From assembly GCF_964355755.1 (NCBI RefSeq), contig NC_092674.1, positions 20,734,001 through 20,798,000 on the forward strand: a stretch of 64,000 bases of DNA, given 5' to 3'. The translations under genes were made by a program, and so were the position numbers. Source of the stretch: Antedon mediterranea. Its lineage: Eukaryota > Echinodermata > Crinoidea > Comatulida > Antedonidae. Positions within the stretch are counted from its first letter, which is position 1. Every line of letters begins with the position of its first letter. The notes beneath the pieces are model-generated. The model had not been told where the DNA came from and did not search any database. It was given only the letters and a program-made list of their open reading frames with translations. Positions 25,656 through 36,956 of this stretch are shown in pieces.

Positions 25656-26215
25656 TAGGTTTCTGAACGTTCATAACGCAAGACGGCGGCTTTCGGTTTC
25701 CTTGCCTTGTACGTTTTTGTTTTCTAGTTTGAAATACGTTTCAAAATGTTGGAACGTATAGAATGGTCATAAAGCGTCTAATTAACGTTTGTAAAAGACA
25801 TAGTCATTGACCTTTAAAAATAAAAAAAAAAACAAGGTTTTATGGAAACGTTTAGGAAACTTTGTTCCAAAAAAAACCTTTAAAGTTTTATAAACGTATG
25901 TAAACCGTTGTAAAAACAAGAAAAACATTAATTAAAAAAAAGGTTTTAAAACGTTTATTTAAAGATAAAGATTTAGACTTATTAAAAAACGTCAGTAAAA
26001 GCATTTTATACGTCTTAAAACATTGTCTTTTAAAAGGTTTTATCAACGTTTATAAACATTTATTATTAGACAAAATCACAGCCTTTAAAAATCAAATCAA
26101 AATGTTTTATGAAAACGTTTAGAAAACAGTATATAAGAACCATGGTCTTTAAAACGTGTTCTTGGATTTTTAAAAACAAAACCAAAACGCCATAGAAACG
26201 TTTTATAAAACTGGA
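25656..26215. repeat. Degenerate AAACGTTT phrase repeat
   Basis: Variants of AAACGTTTA, TATAAACGT and CTTTAAAA recur every 20-40 bp across about 560 bp, on both strands because the core AAACGTTT is palindromic. Non-coding. Confidence 0.5.
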
Positions 26216-29200
26216 TCCAGGATGTCTTCTGTAGAATTATCGTGGTGGTAGATAGACCCATGCACAATTGAAATAGTAATTACACATATCAAATTATTGA
26301 ACTTACCGTCCTGGTCTGGGGTCAGACACAATAACATTAATAAAACAAAGAAGAAATATGCCTAAGGCACCTTCATCATTGTGTGTTGTTACATTTGAAA
26401 CACTTTAACAATTACAAAGTGTTTGGTTTCTGGTTTAGTTATGTTATTAGAAATGTTAGAAATTCCAATCATGTCAAAGGTGTTACCGAGTGTGGCCGTT
26501 GGGAAGTATATTTGTGCGATTTACGAGCCTCAGATTGACTCCGAATAACAATGACATTCGATTATGTGAATTTCGGATTTCTGTCCGAAAGAAAAAAGAA
26601 TTTAAGCTAGCAAGGTAGCTTCATCAGGGGTGAACCTTATCCTTATTTTATGTTACATTATTTTTTCAATGTCTTGTATTCTACAATCGTTCGATTTAGA
26701 TTGATGTGCACCTATTATTCAAGTCGGGCCAAATCATTACATAATACTTACCAACGCGATGATTTTATGTATTTTATACTCCATGGATTAATACAGTAGG
26801 CCCTATGTCCAATGATTTAACATTGACAGTCACTTAAATGCCACAGATGTTTATTGTAGATTTGATTTACCAAAACATATAAAAAAAAACACAAAAAATA
26901 GCTATTTTTAATTTCAAAAAGATACTAAATTTATAGATTGAAGAAGTTATTATTGTGAATGTATTGTGTGCACTTACAGAAATCAATCCATTCAACAATT
27001 TAGTATCGTGTGTTTGTTGGCCTTTCATATTTGATAGACCTCTATTAATGCGAAAATGAACTTGATACTGTGTGTAAGCCTACATAATTTATTCATAATA
27101 CAGTTTGTACTAAAATTTAGCCTTAAATGAGGGTGTCTAGAAAACTCAGATCTTCAAAACGGTTTCTATATCTATAAAACTCAGATATCAACATCTAGGT
27201 TTTCTAGTTCCAGAATGGAACTAGAAAACTTCCATTATTAATCAGAGGGTAGGTTAAATACTCAATATTATACGTTTTTTTACTAATTGTAACTTGTAGT
27301 AGCCGCCTCTACGACTTAAATCATAAAGAAATACAGTACACATTTTCCTTAAGTAGCTTTAGCATTTAGCCTAGCCTAGCTGCACTAGATACAGTAGCAA
27401 ATAGCATGTTAAATTAAAAGGCAGCCAGGCTCCCGTTAATACCTTCATAATTTGATCGAAAGAATAGTAAAAACTGTTTATGGACATTAACATTGTGTTG
27501 TTGCTGTTTGATTACGTTGAGCAGAAATATCGTTTATGAGGTCAACCAAGCACCATATGTGTACCGCCAAACCAAAACCAGGCGTTTGTCGGCAGCAAGG
27601 GATTTCTGTAAAATGCTTCTGAATGTGTAAAACCTATATCTTGACCATTTTTAGTTTTTTAAATAATCTTACAGAAAATTTACCGTAGATTCCAAAAATC
27701 TATGTATTTTAAAGAAATTATAAGTATAAATCAATGAAAATAACATTTTAATGAGACCCCCTTTTTCGTCTTTGGTGAAAAAATCAAGTTCTATTCTGTA
27801 ATTTGTGTCTATTTCTAACCAACTTTTACCTCTTTGATTATGAGAAGACCCCTTAATGTGTGGTATTTTTAGAAAGCTCGTGAAAAAATCTTTCCAAAGA
27901 TAAAGGTTGTAGGTCATGTAAAATAATAGTATAGCCAATCAAACACATTCTTTAATAACCTTTTGGTATAAGCAAACCAGTCTTGTTGCTACGGAATCCT
28001 GAAACAGGCAATTTGATTGGCTAACAGAGTGGCTCAAGTCATTGAAGCGTTAAATTTGCCTTTAACAGCTATTCAAAGTACACTGAGGAAGCGGTAAGGT
28101 TTTAACAAAACATTCTTACTGTAAAAAACATTCAATATTAATTTATACTTGCTATTTATGCATCCTAGATAATAATAAAACAACATAGAATAGTTTAATG
28201 ATTTATATAATATGAAAAGTAGAAATATTGGCTTCGCTAGCGAATCATAAACAACAAGAGGTTAGAAAGTACGAAATGACTTTCTAGCGCGACACACTCA
28301 GTTTGGTGAACACAGAAACACTTTTGATCAAAATATTAGGCCTAGCCTAGGCATAAGATAAGAGATGAACTGTATGCCAGCTTAGTACTTCAAGTTAGCC
28401 TAGTAAAACCACCTAGCATACCTTGGTCAATGTGTTTAAAAAAGTTTAATTTAATTTTTCATTCTGTTTTCAGATCTTGATTGGTAATACTGTAATGTAA
28501 TACCAATAATAGTTTTGACAGTGGTGGTGATGCTGTTGCTACTTTCTCTTCTCAAACAACTCCAATAATGGTGATACGGTGCTTAATATAACTTTACAAA
28601 AATGACTTTGATTCTGATGATACATGAAACATGTATTCTATTATGCAACGTAACCCTAAATAAAACCGTGAAATAACTGTATCGAAAAATATGTATGTAT
28701 TTAAAAGACCCGGCACAAAAGATGAAAATACTGTTGTTGTAACACGCAGCCTGAAATGACCAAAATGTTATAATTTAAAGTGTACCAATTGTAAATAAAT
28801 TTAAACACATCAAACACAATCAACTGTCTGTGTATCTTTAATTTTGGTTCGTTTCTATGTGTTGTATTTTTATTGTCACTTTATTAATAGTACTTATTAT
28901 AGTTATTATTACAAGCCTCACACATAACATAAGTTTAGTAAAAAAAAGTTTACTAACGTATGTTGTTATTTGAAGTCTCATTTGACAATGTTAATGTTAC
29001 TGGATTTCTTTGAAATTTTCAATAATTATAGAAAAATGTATTAGTTACATTTGTGCTAAATTTCAAAGTCATAGGTATACTAGAAGTTAGCGTTGTCAAG
29101 GTGAACATGAGTCGCTGTCTGCCAGCACATATAAACTTCCTGTTTGAACTATTGTTTATCTTTGAATGCATTTTTCACTGCTAAATAAAAATTAATTCTT

Positions 29201-29368
29201 ACTTGTATTTCTTTACTTATTGTATCATAACTCTAAAAATACTTGACCAAATTGAATAATTTTTTCAGTATTTTAAAGCAAATTATGTGCTCTGTACAAA
29301 TATCTTTAAAACTCAAAATGTCACATTTACGACAAATGCCTGGTTTTGATTTGGCTGTACACATATAG
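26216..29368. other. Intergenic with pieces of the duplicated flank
   Basis: No gene is supported. About 27064-27130 and parts of 27420-27560 resemble 1-75 and 265-450, marking the copy-B side of the segmental duplication. The rest is AT-rich and unassigned. Confidence 0.4.
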
Positions 29369-29398
29369 GCCGGTGTAAGATTGAATTGTGTCCAGCAT

Positions 29399-29422
29399 TC
29401 AAAAGTGTCCGGGCGGACACTT
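29399..29422. repeat. 24-bp palindrome in the left terminus
   Basis: AAAAGTGTCCG and its exact complement CGGACACTTTT flank two bases. The right terminus carries the related words GTCCAGTGGACACTTTCAAA at about 36217-36237. Confidence 0.8.
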
Positions 29423-29654
29423 TTCAGCATTGGATAGTGTCCAGTTGCATGTTTCAACGGGTTCGTGGGCGTTTTTCAACAATTTAATGCTGTCCGGCCC
29501 GTTTAATAATGTCTGACCCATGGATTGAAATGCGTCCACTATTAAATACTGTATCATACGTTTTATGATAGGTGGTTGTTTTTATCACGCCTGCACTTGT
29601 CTTGTCTTCTTTTAATAACCAATAATACTTAATGATGCCAAACTAATTTTTTTT

Positions 29655-30920
29655 TCTAATTAAAGATCGCTTTGCCTAAACACCTCCAATTAGGGACCAT
29701 TATATTATTTGGTATGTGAAAAGACAAGAAGAATAAATAATTGTTAAGTATGTGACAAAAACAAGTAAATGAAGTGGTCCTCTAATTAAAAATCACTTTA
29801 CCTAAAACACCTCCAATTAGCGACCATTATATTATTTAGTATTAATAAAGCAAGAAGAATATATATTTATTAATTATGTGACAAAAAACAAGTAATTGTA
29901 CTGGTCCTCCTTCAATAAAGATCCACTTTACTTAAAACACCTCCAATTAGCGACCATTTTATTAATTGGTATGAGTAAAGACAATAATAATTAATAGTTT
30001 TAATTATGTGACAAAATTAAGTAACTGTACTGACTGGTCCGCTTCCAATTAAAGATCACTTTACTTTAAGACACCTCTAATTAGCGACCATTTTATTAAT
30101 TGGTAGGAGTAAATACAAGAAGAATACATAGTTTTAATTATGATAGTGACAAAATTAAGTAACTGTACTAGTCCTCTTCCAGTTATAGATCACTTTACTT
30201 AAAGAAACCTCCAATTAGCGACCATTATATTATTTAGTATGAATAAAGACAAAAAGAATACATAGTTTTAATTTTGTGACAAAAACAAGTAATATTGTAC
30301 TGGTCCTCTTCCATTAAAAACCACTTTACTTATAGACACCTCCAATTAGCGACCATTTTATTAATTGGTATGAGTAAAGACAATAATAATTAATAGTTTT
30401 AATTATGTGACAAAATTAAGTAACTGTACTGGTCCGCTTCCAATTAAAGATCACTTTACTTTAAGACACCTCTAATTAGTGACCATTTTTATTAATTGGT
30501 ATGAGTAAAGGCAAGAATAATTAATAGTATAATTATGTGACAAAATTAAGTAAATGTACTGGTCCTCTTCCAATTAAAGATCACTTCAGTTTAAGAAACT
30601 TCCAATTAGCGACCGTTATATTATTTTGTATGAATAAAGACAAGAAGAAGAAATAGTTTATAATCATGTGATAAAAAACAAGTAATTGTACTGGTCCTCT
30701 TCCATTTAAAGATCACTTCAATTTAAACACTTCCATTTAGCGACCGTTTTATTATTTTGTATGAGTACAGACAAGAGGAATAAATAGTTTATAATCATGT
30801 GATAAAAAACAAGTAATTGTACTGGTCCTCTTCCAATTAAAGATCACTTTACTTTAAGACACTTCCAATTAGCGACCGTTTTATTATTTTGTATGAGCAC
30901 AGCCCGGAGCACAGACAAGA
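29655..30920. repeat. 131-bp satellite, about 10 units (left block)
   Basis: The landmark CCAATTAGCGACCA recurs near 29685, 29811, 29943, 30075, 30210, 30340, 30470, 30600, 30732 and 30864, giving a period of about 131 bp. Each unit also has GGTCCTCTTCCAATTAAAGA, TATGAGTAAAGACAAGAAGAA and a TTATGTGACAAAAACAAGTAA-like segment. The array is interrupted at 30920 by the fold-back element and resumes at 34638. Confidence 0.85.
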
Positions 30921-31059
30921 TAGTAGGCATGTTAAGGTGCATATTTTAGGCAAATCCTTCAAATTGTGATAATATTTTGAAACTTTGCACAGTTATTCAT
31001 TAGGGTGTCAAAAACATGAAATGGAAGGGTTGCACAAAATTTGGTCAGGGGAAAGCCGC

Positions 31060-31660
31060 CATTTTGGATTTCAAAATGGCGGACCCCAAATTTTCACTTT
31101 TCAGGTATATCTCTGCTAAAAAGGCACCTAGAGTTCTGATTTTAGGTGCAAATTATATGGTAGTGGGGTCACCAAACATATTGGTATAACTAACATTTTG
31201 ATTGCATGGCGGCCATGTTTGATTTCAAAATGGCGGACCCCAAATTTTCACTTTTCAGGTATATCTCTGCTAAAAAGGCACCTAGAGTTCTGATTTTAGG
31301 TGCAAATTATATGGTAGTGGGGTCACCAAACATATTGGTATAACTAACATTTTGATTGCATGGCGGCCATGTTTGATTTCAAAATGGCGAACCCCAAATT
31401 TTCACTTTTCAGGTATATCTCTGCTAAAAAGGCACCTAGAGTTCTGATTTTAGGTGCAAATTATAATGGTAGTGGGGTCACCAAACATATTGGTATAACT
31501 AACATTTTGATTGCATGGCGGCCATGTTGGATTTCAAAATGGCGGACTTCAAATTTTCACTTTTCAGGTATATCTCTGCTAAAGAGGCACCTAGAGTTCT
31601 GATTTTAGGTGCAAATGATATGGTAATGGGTAACTTCTTTGATTGCATTGCCGCCGGCGG
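31060..31660 (+). repeat. Subterminal tandem repeat of about 155 bp (left)
   Basis: Four units containing CCCCAAATTTTCACTTTTCA, GGTATATCTCTGCTAAAAAG, CACCTAGAGTTCTGATTTTA and GCATGGCGGCCATGTTTGAT. The repeated AAAATGGCGGA and TCCGCCATTTT words give short local palindromes. Confidence 0.85.
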
Positions 31661-31871
31661 CCATTTTGAACGTAGCTCAAACTGTACTGGCTTTACACTA
31701 TTTGTTTATGTTTATAGTTACATGCATTTAACATGGACACTTATTGTAGGTCACATTTTCCCTGGCAACCACACAGCTCTGTATATCGTAAATCACTCTT
31801 TCTGCATTTACAGCGTCCAAGATCACAGTCGGTGTGTCCACAGCGAATTAAAACCTTTGTGACATCTGAGA

Positions 31872-32168
31872 TGTGGAGCACTGTGGCGCAGTGGTTAGAG
31901 CATTGGACTTGCAATCAAGAGGTTGCTGGTTCAAGCCCGGTCGGTCACTGCAGTGTTGAGTCCTTAAGCAAGATTCTTTATCCACATTGTTCCTCCCCAC
32001 CCGGATGATAGAAATGGGTACCGGTATGTAAAAAGTACTGGGAAGGTAAATCAGACTCGTTTGTGCAGGAGGAGTGGCATACCCCCACAAACATACACAC
32101 TTAGTGGAGTCTGGCTCAAACGCTAAAGAAATGGAGATGGGCACCACGGCCATTATCATTAGCTTAGG
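31872..32168 (+). mobile_element. tRNA-derived SINE
   Basis: The head is tRNA-like: box A in TGGCGCAGTGGTTAGAGCAT and box B in GGTTCAAGCCC, with a TTGGACTTGCAATC anticodon-arm-like segment between them. A conserved body follows with GAGTCCTTAAGCAAGATTCT and TTATCCACATTG. It breaks the symmetry of the fold-back element: the right arm runs uninterrupted through the equivalent point near 33570, so the SINE inserted after the palindrome formed. The 3' boundary is approximate. Confidence 0.85.
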
Positions 32169-32220
32169 TCTCGACACTTTACCTTACAGACAATGACATC
32201 CTATCGAAAACTGAAGTCAT

Positions 32221-32841
32221 TCATGGCATCTTTTTCCAAGTCGGGTTAAATGTAGCTTTACCTTTTCCTTGAACAGATGAAGTTGTATCACAACCGCTAA
32301 AGGAATGAAAGAACAAGTAAGCGGCTGATGCTTGTGGTCCAAGAGAAGAAACAATCTCGTGTATTGGGATGTGCTTCCCCACTCCAAACTCGATCCAAAG
32401 CTCGTGGATCCTAGGTATTCTGTGGAAAGCTGACAATGCAATAACAATAACATCACTGTCTACAGTCTTGACAAGAATGCGCGGAAAAATTTCAGCGGCA
32501 TGTTTAACATGAACAAACATACATTCATCTGCCTCTATGTTACATGGCATCAGCAGTTGTATATTTACAGACTGGTTTGTTGCAGCTCTGTCTCCTAGAG
32601 ACCCTACAAACATTCCGTGATTTGTGTCAACTTCGATCAGTGACACGACTAGATTTGTTTTTCGATAGATAAATGACAGTTTAAAGTCTGGTACGCGTTC
32701 AAACCGCGTTTCTGGTGTAAGGAGGGTCGTTAAAGCCAGCGGGAGCATGCCCAACAATTGGACCACATTTTTTAGATTTGATGACAACAAATCAGAGTTG
32801 TTTTCATTTATTGTAACTGAAGTAGTAGAGAACATTGGCAC
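32221..32841 (-). pseudogene. SGCDTTS-family protein fragment (left copy)
   Basis: About 206 codons are open, with the blocks EADECMFVHVKHAAEI, KTVDSDVIVIALSAFHRI, LWIEFGVGKHIPIHEI and FHSFSGCDTTSSVQGKGK. This order is typical of a large family of uncharacterised, transposon-associated proteins in marine invertebrates and arthropods. The spacing of acidic residues (EAD, DSD, GCDT) recalls FEN/PIN-type 5'-nucleases; that is inference only. The N-terminus and the C-terminal Cys-rich tail are missing on this side. A mirrored copy lies at 32880-33506. Confidence 0.6.
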
Positions 32842-32879
32842 AAATCACGGAATGTTTGTAGGGTCTTTGGGAGACAGAG

Positions 32880-33690
32880 CTGTAACAAACCAGTAAATAT
32901 ACAATCGCTGATGCCATGTAACATAGAAGAGGCAGATGAACGTATGTTTGTTCACGTTAAACTTGCCGCTGAAATTTTCCACGCATTGTCAAGACTGTAC
33001 ACAGTGATGTTGTTGTCAGCTTTCCACAGAATACCTGGCATCCACAAGCTTCTGATCGAGTTTGGAGTGGGGAAGCACTTGAAGTACATCCCAATACACG
33101 AGATTGCTTCTTCTCTTGGATCACAAGCATCAGCCGCTTACTTGTTCTTTCATACCATTAGCTGTTGTGATAGAACTTCATCTGTTTAAGGAAAAGGTAA
33201 AGCTACAGTACATTTAACGAGACTTTGAAAAAGATGCCATGTATTACTCCAGTTTTTGAGAGGATGTCATTGTCTGTAGGGCATGTTAGTGAAACAGACA
33301 GATTATCTAGAACAGTTTGTTGTAAGTATGTCTACTGCAGAACATTTAATGATGCAATACGATATCTTTTTACAACAAGAGAAAGACTATTGAAAATATC
33401 CCCCAACATCTGCGGCATTAAGAGAACATGTGAAACGGAAGCCAGGAAGTGGTACGACTGTCTAGATGCATTCAGGGTTGGACAGGACCCAGCGAACTGG
33501 GGATAGAGGAAGGGCGGCAACAAATTTAGTCCAGCTTGGAGTTCATTGCTTGGAGAACTTTCAGATGTCACAAAGGTTTTAATTCGCTTTGGACACACCG
33601 ACTGTGATCTTGGATGCTGTAAATGCAGAAAGAGTGATTTACGATGTACAGAGCTGTGTGGTTGCCAGGGAAAATGTGACCTACAATAAG
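32880..33690 (+). pseudogene. SGCDTTS-family protein fragment (right mirrored copy)
   Basis: Plus-strand mirror of 32221-32640. EEADERMFVHVKLAAEI, FHRIPGIHKLLIEFGVGKH and a mutated FHTISCCDRTSSV are followed by a stop at about 33187-33189. The frame reopens at 33225-33506 (ARKWYDCLDAFRVGQDPANWG region) and a Cys-rich tail reads GHTDCDLGCCKCRKSDL then CTELCGCQGKC near 33590-33688. The key DSD block is degraded to YTVM, so this copy is dead. The Cys-rich tail is also mirrored in the left terminus (31640-31870). Confidence 0.6.
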
Positions 33691-33739
33691 TGTCCGTGTT
33701 AAATGCATGTAATTACGAACATAAACAAATAGTGTAAAG

Positions 33740-34620
33740 CCAGTACGGGTTGAGCTACATTCAAAATGGCCGCCATGCAATCAATGACGTTATACTAATA
33801 TGTTTGTTGACCTCAATATTATATTATACTTTGTAGGCCTACCTAAAATTATAACTGTAGGTACCGCACTGAAACATTTTGAGTTCGCCATTTTGAAATT
33901 CAAAATGACGACCGCCATGCAATAAAAATGTCAGTTAAAAACCAATATGTTTGGTTACCCATTACCATATAATTGGCACCTAAAATCAGAACTCTGTACC
34001 TGAAAAGTGAAAATTTGAAGTCCGCCATTTTGAAATCCAAAATGGTCGCCGTGCAATCAAAATGTTAGTTATACCAATATGTTTGGTGACCCCATTAACA
34101 TATAATTTGCACCTAAAATCAGAACTCTATGTGCCTTTTTAGCAGAGATATACCTGAAAAAAGAAAATTTGAAATCCGCCATTTTGAAATCCAACATGGC
34201 CGCCATGGAATCAAAATGTTAGTTATACCAGTATGTTTGGTGACCCCCCACTACCATATAATTTGCACCTAAAATCAGAACTCTAGGTGCCTCTTTAGCA
34301 GAGAAATACTTAAAAAGTGAAAATTTGAAGTCCGCCATTTTGAAATCCAAAATGGCCGCCATGCAATTAAAATGTTAGTTATACCAATATGTTGGGTGAC
34401 CCCATTACCATATAATTTGCACCTAAATTCAGAACTCTAGGTGCCTATTTAGCAGAGATATACCTGAAAAGTGAACAATTTGGGTCCGCCATTTTGAAAT
34501 CCAGAATGGCGGCTTTCCCCTGACCAAATTTTGTGCAACCCTTCCATTTCATATTTTTGACACCCTAATGAATAACTGTGCAAAGTTTCAGAATGTTATC
34601 ACAATTTGAAGGATTGGGTC
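33740..34620 (-). repeat. Subterminal tandem repeat of about 155 bp (right)
   Basis: Inverted copies of the left subterminal units, four to five of them, with landmarks near 33895, 34021, 34177, 34333 and 34488. Confidence 0.85.
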
Positions 34621-34637
34621 ACTTAACAGGCCTACTA

Positions 34638-34855
34638 AGAGGAATAAATAGTTTATAATCATGTGATAAAAAACAAGTAATTGTACTGGTCCTCTTCCAA
34701 TTAAAGATCACTTTAAGACACTTCCAATTAGCGACGGTTTTATTATTTTGTATGAGTAAAGACAAGAAGTTTAAATAGTTTATAAACATGTGACAAAAAA
34801 CAAGTAATTGTACTGGTCCTCTTCCAATTAAAGATCACTTTACTGTAAGACAGAC
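34638..34855. repeat. 131-bp satellite, continuation after the insertion
   Basis: Nearly two more units with the same landmarks (CTGGTCCTCTTCCAATTAAA, CCAATTAGCGACGG). The array ends at about 34855. Confidence 0.8.
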
Positions 34856-34984
34856 AGATGACAGTTATCACGACTAAAAGGTGAAATATCTCCCGAGAGC
34901 CGCTGTTTTGAGGTTGACCTGACAATTGTGGCCATTACCAATTGGGACATTACCCTTGCTGGACATCTGGTAAAAATAAATACT

Positions 34985-35235
34985 GATTATGCTGCCACTC
35001 GCAAATCTGTTAAGGGACCGCTTCTCACAATGGACAACCTCCTGAAGTGGTAACCACCTCTCATAACGGACTGCTTTTCATAAACTACCACCGCTCGTAG
35101 ACGACCACTTCTTTTACCGACTACACCTCCCGTACGTGACCACCTCAATAGAGGTGGTAATGTGCGAAAGGTGGTCGTTACGGAAGGTAGTCGATTAAGA
35201 GAAGTGGTCCCTTAGGAGAGGTGGACGTTTTTTTT
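34985..35235. repeat. Degenerate minisatellite of ACCACCTCT/GAGGTGGT words
   Basis: About ten variants of a 17-23-bp unit such as GACCACCTCTCATAACGGAC change orientation near 35145, where GACCACCTCAATAGAGGTGGTAA forms a palindrome centre. The block is therefore partly self-complementary. Confidence 0.55.
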
Positions 35236-35725
35236 TTAGAGATTATTCGAAAAAAACAAAAAAACGAATACCCTTGAGTGAACGTATAATTATGATGCGC
35301 AATTAAGGTGTTTATTTTGCCATATAAAATATAAAAAAATAAATATTTTTTGGTAATATGCATCAACAATATTTTTCAAATGTATTTTAGATAGATAAAT
35401 AAATAATGTAAAATCTCTAGAAACAAAAAAAATATTGTTACTAACCAATTCAATGTTTTATTAAATAAAACCAAAAATCAGGCATCTGTGAAAAAAAATG
35501 TAATGAAAAAGAACTCACTTTAACAATGACGAACTTACTTGTTTAAAGCACTTTTGTTATCAGTTAATATTATTAAATTAGTAACAGCATTATGAATATT
35601 ACAAAATAATATTTTGAGAACTGAAAAATATTTTGAGGGAACAAATATATTTAGGGAGAACAAAATAAGATTTCAAGAACTGAACAATATAAAAAACGAA
35701 TTACTACTTCGAGACAAGGAATGAT

Positions 35726-35769
35726 CGAGAGAACGAAATAATTTCGAGGGAAATTATTTCGTTCTCTCG
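35726..35769. repeat. Perfect 19-bp-arm hairpin
   Basis: The left arm CGAGAGAACGAAATAATTT (35726-35744) and its exact complement (35751-35769) are separated by 6 bases. More CGAGAGAACGAAA and ATTTCGAG words surround it. Confidence 0.85.
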
Positions 35770-36264
35770 CGAATTAGTAATTCGAATTCCAATGAAATAA
35801 TATTTCGAGAGAACGAAAATAGGTAGGCCCTATGCCTATATGATTTAGTGATATTCATTCCCTAGAAATAATAATACAGTACCGGTAGGCTATATTTTTT
35901 CAAGTTGTCGATTTACTTCAAATTGACAACAGGTTGTATTTACTCAATCAAAAACAAACAATTTAATTTGATTAGACTATATGTCTCCAGATATAATAAT
36001 AGTAATATTTATTTCAATCGACTTGATATTTTGCGATTCAAGTTGGTATTCTAAGGAATTATAATTACCCTAACGGGAGTTGGTGACCGTCCAGTGCCCT
36101 AGTTTTTACGGGGTTAATATGATGTCGATGGTCCTACTTTTTTATCGATGAAAGCTGCCCGGGTGGTTGCAGCCATTTTCAACAGCTGATATTACACTAT
36201 TCAATGCTGAAAATTGTCCAGTGGACACTTTCAAACACCGGACACATTTAAATCTTACACCGGC

Positions 36265-36794
36265 TACACGAATCTGATGATGAACATGACCACACACTTT
36301 GTAGAAGGTGCTGTAGCAGAGCGTACGGTGTGCAATTTATTCTATAAATATATTATTTCTGAAAAGTAAACATTGTGTCTACACCATGGCTTTGTAACAT
36401 TATACATATCATCCCTAACGGAGCCCCGTATATCAATAAAATTTAGGCCTGCTGGTAAGGTACGGTACTGCATAAGTTACAAATAGAGTTCTGAAAGTGA
36501 CTTTATTGGTCGTTCATAATGTAATAATGAAAGTATACTGCTATCTTTATCGTTATTGGTAACCAACAATAATTCGATATGATTGTTACGTTTGTTTGGT
36601 CCGATAATTAATAAATAAAACCCAGAGCTTTATATTTAGGTTAGTATAAGGCCTATCCTACTATTACCGTGGACCGGGATTGTAATGTATAATTTCTTGA
36701 ATTCAATTATGCAGAAATAATGACATTAAAAATGAGAAAAAGAACACAGATTATATTAATAACAATAACTTCATAATTTATTATATTCTTTCGA
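36265..36794. other. Duplicated flank, copy-B side
   Basis: 36635-36710 resembles 1667-1750 (TATATTTAGGTT, GCCTATCCTAC, ATTACCGTG-ACCGG, TTCTTGAATT). The alignment stops where a LINE fragment begins and resumes at about 38110. Confidence 0.5.
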
Positions 36795-36956
36795 TAATTT
36801 AAACTTGATAGTAGAAGGCCTTTGACAGTGTGGACCACACTATTGCTGTGAACAAGCTAGTTAAATTAGGATGTAGACCAGAAATAATACCTTGGATCAT
36901 AAGTTTTGTTTCAGAACGTACACAAAAAGTGAAGTATAACTCCGTCTTGTTTAATA

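Larger units (their letters stand above)
30921..34637. mobile_element. 3.7-kb fold-back DNA element, 3-bp target duplication
   Basis: Terminal inverted repeats begin TAGTAGGCATGTTAAG on the left and TAGTAGGCCTGTTAAG on the right, and are flanked by AGA at 30918-30920 and 34638-34640. The empty site can be read from the host satellite: a neighbouring unit at about 30769-30787 has GACAAGAGGAATAAATAG, exactly what remains when the element and one AGA are removed. The termini carry about 155-bp tandem units, and the middle holds two mirrored broken copies of an SGCDTTS-family ORF. The whole element is thus a large imperfect palindrome. Its left half is interrupted by a SINE. Confidence 0.85.
29369..36264. 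mobile_element. 6.9-kb element with terminal inverted repeats, satellite-filled
   Basis: The left end reads GCCGGTGTAAGATTGAATTG then TGTCC. The right end, reverse-complemented from 36264, reads GCCGGTGTAAGATTTAAATG then TGTCC. Both then carry a CAGCATTGAATAGTGT-like word (29420 and 36196-36210). Inside are a 24-bp palindrome, a 131-bp satellite, a degenerate minisatellite and a nested fold-back element. No transposase was found outside the nested element, so it is probably non-autonomous. A target duplication could not be fixed. Confidence 0.7.

Noticed and set aside
29655-30920. CRISPR-like array
   Set aside because: The host is a eukaryote, units are contiguous 131-bp repeats that diverge along their full length, and there are no unique spacers or cas genes.
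31876-31950. Functional tRNA gene at the SINE head
   Set aside because: The tRNA-like head lacks a paired acceptor stem and continues directly into a SINE body.
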